Position numbers and translations under genes: made by a program
Shown: positions 54,413 through 61,262 of the stretch, piece by piece
Numbering within the stretch: the stretch's first letter is position 1
Layout: each line of letters starts with the position of its first letter
Notes under the pieces: model-generated
What the model was told of the DNA's origin: nothing
What the model saw: only the letters and a program-made list of their open reading frames with translations
Databases searched by the model: none
Assembly: GCF_001613345.1 (NCBI RefSeq)
Contig: NZ_BDCE01000005.1
Location: 1 to 64,000, forward strand
Length of the DNA: 64,000 nucleotides
Direction: 5' to 3'
DNA from: Nocardia uniformis NBRC 13702
GTDB lineage: Bacteria; Actinomycetota; Actinomycetes; Mycobacteriales; Mycobacteriaceae

Positions 54413-56356
54413 ATGCCTGAAGTCGAACGGCACAAGTACGACGTCGTCGTGATCGGTGCGGGCGGCGCGGGCCTGCGCGCCGTCATCGAAGCGCGCGAGC
54501 ACGGGCACTCGGTGGCGGTGGTGTGCAAATCGCTGTTCGGCAAGGCGCACACCGTCATGGCCGAGGGCGGATGCGCCGCCGCCATGGGTAATGCCAATGA
54601 AAAGGACAACTGGCAAACCCATTTCAAAGACACCATGCGTGGCGGCAAGTTCCTCAATAACTGGCGTATGGCCGAACTCCATGCGCAAGAGGCCCCGGAC
54701 CGGGTGTGGGAGCTGGAAACCTACGGTGCGCTGTTCGACCGCACCAAAGACGGTCGCATCAGCCAGCGCAACTTCGGCGGCCATACCTACCCGCGCCTCG
54801 CGCATGTCGGCGACCGCACCGGGCTCGAACTCATCCGCACCATGCAGCAGAAGATCGTCTCGCTACAGCAGGAGGATTTCGCGGAGACCGGTAACTACGA
54901 GGCGCGCATCAAGGTGTTCGCCGAATGCGCCATTACCGAACTGCTCAAGGACGGGGATCGCATCTCGGGCGCGTTCGGCTACTGGCGCGAATCGGGCAAC
55001 TTCATCCTCTTCGAAACCCCCGCGGTCGTACTGGCCACCGGCGGTATCGGCAAGTCCTACAAGGTGACCTCGAACTCCTGGGAGTACACCGGTGACGGGC
55101 ATGCGCTCGCCCTGCGCGCGGGGGCCTCGCTCATCAATATGGAGTTCCTGCAGTTCCATCCGACCGGCATGGTCTGGCCGCCCAGTGTGAAGGGCATTCT
55201 GGTCACCGAGGGCGTGCGCGGTGACGGCGGCGTGCTCAAGAACTCCGAGGGCAAGCGGTTCATGTTCGACTACATCCCCGCGGTGTTCAAGGGCCAGTAC
55301 GCCGAGAGCATCGAGGAGGCGGACCAGTGGTTGAAGGACAACGACTCCGCGCGCCGCACCCCGGACCTACTCCCCCGTGACGAGGTGGCGCGCGCCATCA
55401 ATGAAGAGGTCAAGGCGGGTCGCGGAACTCCGAATGGCGGCGTGTATCTCGATATCGCCTCCCGGATGCCCGCCGCCGAGATCGTGAAGCGGCTGCCGTC
55501 CATGCACCACCAGTTCAAGGAACTGGCCGATGTGGATATCACCAAGGAGCCCATGGAAGTTGGGCCCACCTGCCATTACGTCATGGGTGGTATCGAGGTG
55601 GAGCCCGACACCGGTGCGGCCACCGTGCCCGGATTGTTCGCGGCGGGTGAGTGTTCCGGCGGTATGCACGGCTCGAACCGCCTCGGCGGCAATTCGCTGT
55701 CGGATCTGCTGGTCTTCGGCCGTCGGGCCGGCATGGGCGCGGCCACCTATGTCGAGGGGCTGGCGCAGCGTCCCGAGATCGCCGACGCCGATATCGCGGC
55801 GGCCACGAAAGCCGCTCTGGTGCCGTTCGATCCACCGGTCACCGGACCCGGCGAGAACCCGTACTCGCTGCATACCGATCTGCAGAATCTCATGCACGAC
55901 CTGGTCGGCATCATCCGCAAGGAACACGAGCTGAAGCAGGCCATCGAGCGCCTCTCGGAATTGCGCGACCGCTACGACGACGTCACCGTGGAGGGTCATC
56001 GACAGTTCAACCCGGGCTGGCATCTGGCCATCGATCTGCGAAATATGTTGCTGATCAGTGAATGTGTGGCGCAGGCGGCCATGCTGCGCACCGAGAGCCG
56101 GGGCGGCCATACCCGCGACGATCATCCCGGAATGGATCCGACCTGGCGGAACAAACTGCTGGTGTGCCGGGTCGACGCGGATGAGGTCGGATTCACGGTG
56201 CCGTCGGTGACGGTGACTCCGGAGGAACAACAGCCCATGCCGAGCGAGCTCATGAGCCTGTTCGATCCGGCCGAGCTCGAAAAGTACTACAGCTCCAGCG
56301 AACTCGCGTCGACACCGGGCGAGGCCGCGCAGACGGCGGAAGGGAAGGCCGAATAG
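54413..56356 (+). CDS. sdhA: Succinate dehydrogenase/fumarate reductase flavoprotein subunit (Sdh1)
   Basis: 647-residue SdhA. The FAD site is YDVVVIGAGGAGLRAVIEAR (residues 9-28), and GKAHTVMAEGGCAAAMGN is the covalent FAD/His region. QFHPTGMVWPPSVKGILVTE and GVRGDGGVLKNSEGKRFM form the active-site capping region. HYVMGGIEVEPDTGAATVPG, LFAAGECSGGMHGSNRLGGN and SLSDLLVFGRRAGMGAATYV are the FAD C-terminal blocks. It oxidises succinate to fumarate and passes electrons to SdhB, on the cytoplasmic membrane face. It shares an operon with the anchor and SdhB, the mycobacterial Sdh1 order. Confidence 0.97.
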   Translation: MPEVERHKYDVVVIGAGGAGLRAVIEAREHGHSVAVVCKSLFGKAHTVMAEGGCAAAMGNANEKDNWQTHFKDTMRGGKFLNNWRMAELHAQEAPDRVWELETYGALFDRTKDGRISQRNFGGHTYPRLAHVGDRTGLELIRTMQQKIVSLQQEDFAETGNYEARIKVFAECAITELLKDGDRISGAFGYWRESGNFILFETPAVVLATGGIGKSYKVTSNSWEYTGDGHALALRAGASLINMEFLQFHPTGMVWPPSVKGILVTEGVRGDGGVLKNSEGKRFMFDYIPAVFKGQYAESIEEADQWLKDNDSARRTPDLLPRDEVARAINEEVKAGRGTPNGGVYLDIASRMPAAEIVKRLPSMHHQFKELADVDITKEPMEVGPTCHYVMGGIEVEPDTGAATVPGLFAAGECSGGMHGSNRLGGNSLSDLLVFGRRAGMGAATYVEGLAQRPEIADADIAAATKAALVPFDPPVTGPGENPYSLHTDLQNLMHDLVGIIRKEHELKQAIERLSELRDRYDDVTVEGHRQFNPGWHLAIDLRNMLLISECVAQAAMLRTESRGGHTRDDHPGMDPTWRNKLLVCRVDADEVGFTVPSVTVTPEEQQPMPSELMSLFDPAELEKYYSSSELASTPGEAAQTAEGKAE

Positions 56357-56358
56357 CC

Positions 56359-57105
56359 ATGGGTTACGAGGCGAAGTTCAAGGTCTGGCGCGGCGACCCG
56401 GAGAGCGGTGAACTGCGGGACTACACCGTGCAGGTGAACGAGGGCGAGGTGGTGCTCGACATCATCCACCGTCTCCAGGCCACCCAGGCTCCGGATCTGG
56501 CGGTGCGCTGGAACTGCAAGGCGGGCAAGTGCGGTTCGTGCTCGGCGGAGGTGAACGGGCGGCCGCGACTGCTGTGTATGACCCGCATGTCGACCTTCAC
56601 CGAGGAAGACGTGGTGACGGTGACGCCCATGCGCACCTTCCCGGTGATTCGGGACCTGGTCTGCGATGTGTCGTTCAACTACGAGAAGGCGCGCGAAATC
56701 CCGTCCTTCACACCGCCCGTTGATCTCAAACCGGGGCAGTATCGGATGCAACAGGCCGATATCGAACGGTCGCAGGAATTCCGCAAGTGCATCGAGTGCT
56801 TCCTCTGTCAGGACACCTGTCATGTGGTGCGCGATCACGAAGAGAACAAGGTGTCCTTCTCCGGCCCGCGATACCTGATGCGTATAGCCGAATTGGAAAT
56901 GCATCCGCTGGATGTGGGGGATCGACGCGAACTCGCACAGGAGGAGGCCGGACTCGGTCTCTGCAATATCACCAAGTGCTGCACCGAGGTGTGCCCCGAG
57001 CACATCAAGATCACCGACAATGCGCTGATCCCGCTCAAGGAGCGGGTGGTGGATCGCAGCTACGATCCGCTGGTCTGGTTGGGCAACAAGCTCTTCCGCA
57101 GGTAG
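56359..57105 (+). CDS. sdhB: Succinate dehydrogenase iron-sulfur subunit (Sdh1)
   Basis: 248-residue SdhB, two bases after sdhA. The N-terminal 2Fe-2S ligands are in WNCKAGKCGSCSAEVNGRPR and RLLCMTRM (residues about 52-76). The 4Fe-4S ligands are FRKCIECFLCQDTCHVVRDH (near 140), and the 3Fe-4S ligands are LGLCNITKCCTEVCPEHIKI (near 205). It relays electrons from SdhA to the membrane anchor. A perfect hairpin 20 bases after the stop ends the operon. Confidence 0.97.
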   Translation: MGYEAKFKVWRGDPESGELRDYTVQVNEGEVVLDIIHRLQATQAPDLAVRWNCKAGKCGSCSAEVNGRPRLLCMTRMSTFTEEDVVTVTPMRTFPVIRDLVCDVSFNYEKAREIPSFTPPVDLKPGQYRMQQADIERSQEFRKCIECFLCQDTCHVVRDHEENKVSFSGPRYLMRIAELEMHPLDVGDRRELAQEEAGLGLCNITKCCTEVCPEHIKITDNALIPLKERVVDRSYDPLVWLGNKLFRR

Positions 57106-57124
57106 CGGACCACATCCGGCGCGC

Positions 57125-57158
57125 TTTCGGCCGGAATCCCAGGGGATTCCGGCCGAAA
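57125..57158 (+). terminator. Perfect hairpin after sdhB
   Basis: TTTCGGCCGGAATCC (57125-57139) and GGATTCCGGCCGAAA (57144-57158) form a 15-bp stem around CAGG. No long T-tract follows. The GGATTCCGGCC core also resembles the arms of the dispersed palindrome family. Confidence 0.75.
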
Positions 57159-57193
57159 CCAGGTCGGCGCTGCGGGCTGTTCGACGAACCTGG

Positions 57194-57391
57194 TCACAGC
57201 ACTTCGACCACGCCGATGGCCACGGCCCCCACCAGCAGTCCGACAGCCAGTGCGGGCACGAATGCCCCGGTCAATACAAATACGCCTACAGTCGATACCG
57301 CGAAGAGCATTACAACGATCAGGCGTTCCACCCAATCGTCGGGAAGCAATTTGCGGTACCGGGGATGGGAATTTCTGAGCCCTCGGTCCAC
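57194..57391 (-). CDS. Small two-helix membrane protein
   Basis: 65-residue protein of unknown function. After a basic segment (RGLRNSHPRYRKLLPDDWVE) come two hydrophobic helices, RLIVVMLFAVSTVGVFVLTG and VPALAVGLLVGAVAIGVVEV. The GTG at 57391 is a tentative start; the frame is open further to a TTG at 57424. No strong ribosome site is present. It lies between the sdh operon and the DUF397 gene. Confidence 0.5.
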   Translation of the reverse strand: MDRGLRNSHPRYRKLLPDDWVERLIVVMLFAVSTVGVFVLTGAFVPALAVGLLVGAVAIGVVEVL

Positions 57392-57538
57392 GCATTCTTG
57401 GTTACCCGTACTTAGCGCTGGCAAACATACTTTCGTTGCCGAACGGGTGCCATTTTGTGATCTTGTGATACTCGCGTGATCTCGTGTACGCCGGGTGATC
57501 TCGCGATGGCGACGGGTTGCCCGCCCGCCGCCACGCGC

Positions 57539-57745
57539 TCAGTCCTCGAACGTGCCGGCACCGATACCCGCGGTGAAGTTCGCCCAGTCCTGGTCGGCGA
57601 AGATCAGCGCCGGGCCACCAGGGTTCTTGCTGTCCCGCACGCCGACTCCGCCGCTCGGTAGGAACGCGACCTCTACACACTCCTTACCCGCGCCACTGCG
57701 ACTGCTCTTGAACCAGTGCGCCCGGGACAGATCCTCCATACTCAT
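57539..57745 (-). CDS. DUF397-family small protein
   Basis: 68-residue DUF397 protein. SRAHWFKSSRSGAGKECVEV, AFLPSGGVGVRDSKNPGGPA and DQDWANFTAGIGAGTFED are the family pattern (W-x-K-S-x-x-S, C-V-E-V, V-R-D-S-K, W-x-x-F). Members are paired with an XRE regulator in streptomycete WhiJ/AbaA-like systems, where they modulate the regulator. Its ATG overlaps the XRE stop (ATGA at 57742-57745), confirming coupling. Confidence 0.93.
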   Translation of the reverse strand: MSMEDLSRAHWFKSSRSGAGKECVEVAFLPSGGVGVRDSKNPGGPALIFADQDWANFTAGIGAGTFED

Positions 57746-58644
57746 GCCGAATACTCCTTCGCCACCTGTCGCAGCAGGTTTCTGCTGGATTGAATGTCCA
57801 ACGCGCAGCCCTCGAGACACTCCTGTGCCCGGCGATAGCGCTGTACGTCGGCTTGCCTCTCGAGATACAGATCTCCGGTGAAGCCCTCCACGTAGACGAC
57901 CGGCGGCTCCACCGGCTGCCCCCTGCCGTCGGTCCCGAACTCGAGAATCACGAACGGACCGGTCGAAAGCCCCAGGGGGACACCGGCTGTGAAGGGCAGA
58001 ATGCGCAAAGCGACATTTTCGCGCGTGCTCAGCTCCGCCAGGTGCCGCACCTGCGCCGCCATCACCTTGGCACCTCCCACCGACCGGTGCAATACCGATT
58101 CGTGCAACACCATTGCGACGCTGGCGGGATGGTGACGCCGGGTGATCATCGCCTGGCGCTGCATCCGCAACTGCACCCGGCGGGCCAACTCGGCCTCGGT
58201 ATCGTCCGGGTAGCCGAGCAGATTGAGGGCACGGGCGTAGTCGGCGGTTTGCAGCAGTCCGGGTACCAGTTCGGACTGGTAGCAGGAAAGCTGCTGGGCG
58301 GATGCCTCCAATCCCACGTACACATCGAAATTCTCCGGAATGAGATCGCCGTAGGAATGCCACCAGCTCTTGACGGCGGCCTGCTGGGCCAAACCCTTCA
58401 GTCCCTCGGCAATGTCATCGGGTATGCCGTAGATGCGGCACAGTTCGTGGACATCGATGGTGCGTATGCGGTCGGCATTGCCCTTCTCGAGGCGCTGCAG
58501 GGTGCTGGCGCCCCACTCCATGAGTTTGGCGGCCTCCGCGATGGTCAAACCTGCCTGGGAGCGCCAGTCCCGCAGATAGCGGCCCAATTGGCGGCGTGGC
58601 AGGGTCGAGGCGGCGCTCGAGGAATTGGCGGAAACGACAGGCAC
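57742..58644 (-). CDS. XRE-family regulator of the WhiJ-like type
   Basis: 300-residue regulator. Residues about 18-75 are the helix-turn-helix (LGRYLRDWRSQAGLTIAEAA, KLMEWGASTLQRLEKGNADR). The rest is the DUF5753 ligand-like domain common in actinobacterial WhiJ-type regulators (FDVYVGLEASAQQLSCYQSE, LVPGLLQTADYARALNLL, VALRILPFTAGVPLGLSTGP). It is coupled to DUF397 and is divergent from a two-gene operon of tiny proteins at 58974-59296, one of which is a paralogue of the protein at 1572-1784. The GTG at 58644 is used as the start. This is the second locus in the window with that design. Confidence 0.93.
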   Translation of the reverse strand: MPVVSANSSSAASTLPRRQLGRYLRDWRSQAGLTIAEAAKLMEWGASTLQRLEKGNADRIRTIDVHELCRIYGIPDDIAEGLKGLAQQAAVKSWWHSYGDLIPENFDVYVGLEASAQQLSCYQSELVPGLLQTADYARALNLLGYPDDTEAELARRVQLRMQRQAMITRRHHPASVAMVLHESVLHRSVGGAKVMAAQVRHLAELSTRENVALRILPFTAGVPLGLSTGPFVILEFGTDGRGQPVEPPVVYVEGFTGDLYLERQADVQRYRRAQECLEGCALDIQSSRNLLRQVAKEYSA

Positions 58645-58973
58645 AGCGCGCTCCGTTCACAGTGTGGGCGCGGGGGGTTACCTAAACGCTGGAGATCTTG
58701 CAGCACACCGGCTCCCGCCCGTACGCACAAATCAATCGCCCACGGGGATTCGTCCACTTTGGACAATCCTGCTCCCCCAACCGGATTCGGTGCTGGGAAT
58801 TCGCGCGTTTTTCCGAATGAATCTCGGAAACCGCTACGCCGATCGGCTGCTCATGGTGTGCTGAAAATGTGCCCGGAGCGGACAGCACCTCGGCCCCTTC
58901 CTTGACTGAAACCTCCGGGCACGCTTCAAAACTCGCACGCAGGGACAGGATTCACGCGCAGGAACGAGGAGTC
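58645..58973. other. Divergent intergenic region of the XRE/DUF397 locus
   Basis: No gene is supported in these 329 bp between the XRE start and the small-gene operon. It should contain both promoters and the XRE operator; no clear dyad was found by eye. Confidence 0.45.
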
Positions 58974-59093
58974 ATGGCTGAAGGCATCACTCAATATCGC
59001 GTCCACACCGCTCTTCCCGCTAATGGTTGGGAAACCCGAGACGGTCATCAACCGCCGCACTATCGGAGGGGACGTGCGGCGGGAGTGGCGTAA
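58974..59093 (+). CDS. 39-residue small protein, first gene of the XRE-linked operon
   Basis: Very short protein, MAEGITQYRVHTALPANGWE followed by a basic His/Arg-rich tail (HQPPHYRRGRAAGVA). The ribosome site GAGGAG is well placed, and the stop overlaps the next start (TAATG at 59091-59095). No homologue is recognised. It stands where the membrane-anchored 59-residue protein stands in the 1396-2194 operon, but the two sequences are not alike. Confidence 0.6.
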   Translation: MAEGITQYRVHTALPANGWETRDGHQPPHYRRGRAAGVA

Positions 59094-59296
59094 TGCAGCT
59101 GACTTCCTTGAATATGCATGTGGCCGGACTAATGCGCTGCCGGGTCGAACCGGGCATCCTGAGCACCGAGCAGGCGCATGCCGCCATGCAGCTGCATCTG
59201 GACTGTACGGTCGACACCTGCCGGGTGCGGCGGCGGGCCCGCGCCACCCTGGTCGAAGAGGGGCGGTGTGTACTCGATGAGCGCGCCCTGCCGTAA
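59093..59296 (+). CDS. Small Cys/His-motif protein, paralogue of the gene at 1572
   Basis: 67-residue protein MQLTSLNMHVAGLMRCRVEP, then AMQLHLDCTVDTCRVRRRAR and ATLVEEGRCVLDERAL. It shares the A-M-Q-x-H-L-[DE]-C-x-V-x-x-C core and the L-x-x-x-G-R-x-V-x-D tail with the protein at 1572-1784, 57 kb away. An extra Cys lies upstream (LMRCRVEP) where the paralogue has LSCGNP. The Cys/His spacing suggests metal or redox chemistry, but no known zinc-finger class fits exactly. It overlaps the upstream 39-residue gene by TAATG, and a 16-bp terminator hairpin follows. Confidence 0.75.
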   Translation: MQLTSLNMHVAGLMRCRVEPGILSTEQAHAAMQLHLDCTVDTCRVRRRARATLVEEGRCVLDERALP

Positions 59297-59432
59297 TCGT
59301 AAATGCCCACCCGGACCGGACCGCTACGACCGGTTCATGTACCGACTGGTGTGGTTCCTTCTCCGCCAGTCCACCAGTACCCACACGAATAACCCACAGA
59401 CTCACCGGCTTTCAGGACACTGAAGGGCGGTG

Positions 59433-59476
59433 CCGGTTCGGCTCGCCCCGACCGCCGAAAGGGCGAGCCGAACCGG
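59433..59476 (+). terminator. Strong hairpin ending the small-gene operon
   Basis: CCGGTTCGGCTCGCCC (59433-59448) pairs perfectly over 16 bp with GGGCGAGCCGAACCGG (59461-59476) around a 12-base loop. No T-run follows. Confidence 0.75.
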
Positions 59477-59489
59477 ATCCACTGTCCCG

Positions 59490-59626
59490 CTCCCCCGCCT
59501 CCCCGAGACTTCAGCGCGCGGCCGGGAGCCGTTGACCGTTATGCACGCGTGCCGGCGGTTGGGAGCCGAGCCGATTCTGGGCGTACCCGACGAGTTACCC
59601 CAATGGTTACGAGATCAGTTGTCGCG
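59490..59626 (+). repeat. Dispersed 137-bp repeat, copy 2 (inverted relative to copy at 49551)
   Basis: Runs from CTCCCCCGCCTCCCCGAGAC to ATCAGTTGTCGCG and matches the reverse complement of 49551-49688 with about 17 differences by eye. The frame LPRLPETSARGREPL, HACRRLGAEPILGVPDELP is open here but lacks a supported start. It is followed directly by a complete palindromic repeat. Confidence 0.75.
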
Positions 59627-59672
59627 TTTCTCAATGGTCGCGTTTCTCACTGGTCGGTGTCGCCGACCCCTG

Positions 59673-59746
59673 TCATCCCGGCGTGCTTTTGTCCGGGATC
59701 CACTACGCATCAGCGGTGGATTCCGGCCAAAAGTATGTCGGGATGA
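59673..59746. repeat. Complete palindromic repeat (intergenic)
   Basis: Two 31-base arms (59673-59703 and 59716-59746) with a 12-base loop. The left arm reads TCATCCCGGCGTGCTTTTG then TCCGGGATCCAC; the right arm reads GTGGATTCCGGCCAAAAG then TATGTCGGGATGA. It is the clearest copy of the family in the window. Confidence 0.9.
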
Positions 59747-59793
59747 CGAGAGGGTGGGCGACACTACGTATTCGAGCTCGGTAAGGGGGCGTT

Positions 59794-60147
59794 GTGGACC
59801 CGTCCGGACCGCTACAAACCCTCCGGACCGCCTCGGTCGATGATCTGGCGGCCATCGGGGCCATCGAGGTGGAGCAGTTCGCGCACCTGGCCTATCCGTA
59901 TTTCGTGCTGCGACAGCTCTTCGAGCTGCACGGGCCGGATTGGACAGTGGCCGAGTACGGCGGCGTGGGCTGTCTTCTGCTGCTGCCGATCGTGGTGGTG
60001 CTGTCCCACCGGCGGCGCGTTGAACGCACTCGTCGGTCGGCGGATCGAATGGCTCAGATGCGGCTGTGGTCGGTGTACGGGGTGCGGGGGCCGAACTTCG
60101 GTTTACGCGCGAATCCCGCGAGGCCGAGCAGCCGGACGGCTCGATAG
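59794..60147 (+). pseudogene. Truncated GNAT acetyltransferase remnant
   Basis: The GTG at 59794 starts LRTASVDDLAAIGAIEVEQF, AHLAYPYFVLRQLFELHGPD and WTVAEYGG, a typical GNAT N-terminal half (first helix, second strand). After about residue 58 the text becomes LLLLPIVVVLSHRRRVERTR and basic low-complexity sequence, with no acetyl-CoA loop. The 3' end runs 94 bp into the AlkA-like gene on the other strand. It is either a decayed gene or a chance fusion to a hydrophobic tail; the GNAT part ends near 59967. Confidence 0.6.
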
Positions 60148-61004
60148 CGGTGCGGGCGCAGGGGTTCCAGGTACTCGACCATGGCGTCGTCGTCGATGGG
60201 GCGGCCCAGCAGGGTCCAGCCGACGGTGGCGGCGAGGTGGAAGTCGCCCACGGACAGGGCATCCGGGTCGCCGAGGGCGCGCTGGGCGATTTCGGCGGCT
60301 GTCCACACGCCGATACCGGGGACCGCGCACAGGCGTTTCGCGGCCGTGGCATGGTCCAGGTGTGCGGCCTCCTCCAGCTTCGCTGCCATTCGGGCCGCCA
60401 GCACAATGGTTTTCGAGCGCTGCGGGCCGACATTGGCGCGGTGGTAGACCCACGACGGGATATAGCGCCAGGTTTCGGCGTCCGGAGGCAGGCGCAGGCC
60501 ATCGGGAGCCGGACCGGGTGCGGGAGTTCCATAGCGCCACACCAGTTTCCGCCAGGAAGCCTGGGCGGTGACGGTGTGCACCTTCTGCTCCAGGATGGCC
60601 GGGACCACGGCCTCGAAGACCAGGCCGGTGCGCAGCATGCGCAGACCGGGATTGAGCCGATGGGCCTCGGCGATTTTGGGGTGCTCCGGGGCGAAATCGG
60701 TGAGGTCCTCATCCAGGCACAGCATGACGGGGAGGCGGTCGAGGAATTCCGCCGCGCCACTCCCCCACGCCTGCGCCGCTACCGCGTGGCGGTCGGCCTG
60801 GGTGAGGCGGTAGGTGACCGGACCGCTCGGCATGCGGGAGGCGTGCCAGTGCGCACCGTCGCGGGTAATGCGATGGCAGGGGTCACCGGAACCACGACGC
60901 AGCGGACTGACGGTGGCGGCGAGATCGAGCGGACGGGCGGACCGCACGGTGCGCGCCTGGGCGGTCGCCGTCGTCGCTGATGTCACCGGGCCATTGTGCG
61001 CCAT
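60054..61004 (-). CDS. DNA-3-methyladenine glycosylase II family (AlkA-like, HhH-GPD)
   Basis: 316-residue base-excision glycosylase. The N-terminal part contains RRGSGDPCHRITRDGAHWHA. The HhH-GPD core includes LVFEAVVPAILEQKVHTVTA near residue 130 and CAVPGIGVWTAAEIAQRALG near 225 (helix-hairpin-helix), followed by DPDALSVGDFHLAATVGW with the catalytic Asp. It removes alkylated purines from DNA. No adaptation-type ada domain is fused. The ATG at 61004 is used; a GTG a few codons later is possible. Confidence 0.88.
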   Translation of the reverse strand: MAHNGPVTSATTATAQARTVRSARPLDLAATVSPLRRGSGDPCHRITRDGAHWHASRMPSGPVTYRLTQADRHAVAAQAWGSGAAEFLDRLPVMLCLDEDLTDFAPEHPKIAEAHRLNPGLRMLRTGLVFEAVVPAILEQKVHTVTAQASWRKLVWRYGTPAPGPAPDGLRLPPDAETWRYIPSWVYHRANVGPQRSKTIVLAARMAAKLEEAAHLDHATAAKRLCAVPGIGVWTAAEIAQRALGDPDALSVGDFHLAATVGWTLLGRPIDDDAMVEYLEPLRPHRYRAVRLLGLAGFARKPKFGPRTPYTDHSRI

Positions 61005-61154
61005 GGTTGCCCGCCTCGCGTCCGGTATCCCAGCGGCAAGTGAGCCGGGCCACAGGCCCCTCGGCTAACACCGATATCGAATTCCTCGATATCCCGTCCG
61101 ATGCTTCTGTCCTGATGGGCAATCGAATGGCATCCGACGAGAATGGGGATTCGA

Positions 61155-61259
61155 ATGATCACCGATCTGATCAATGTGCTGCTCGGGGCGTGGGGCAGCG
61201 TATTCGCCGGTAGCTCGGGCTACCAGATCCCCCCGGGCACCCTGCCGTCCGGCAGCTGA
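61155..61259 (+). CDS. Possible 34-residue peptide
   Basis: Short open frame MITDLINVLLGAWGSVFAGS then SGYQIPPGTLPSGS. The first 20 residues form an amphipathic to hydrophobic helix. GGGGA lies upstream of the ATG. It ends three bases before the convergent oxidase stop. It may be a real small membrane-active peptide or a chance frame; no homologue is recognised. Confidence 0.35.
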   Translation: MITDLINVLLGAWGSVFAGSSGYQIPPGTLPSGS

Positions 61260-61262
61260 GCC

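Noticed and set aside
59430-59843. 137-codon plus-strand frame through the terminator and both repeats
   Set aside because: It starts in a strong hairpin and runs through two dispersed repeats. No ribosome site; better explained as repeat DNA.
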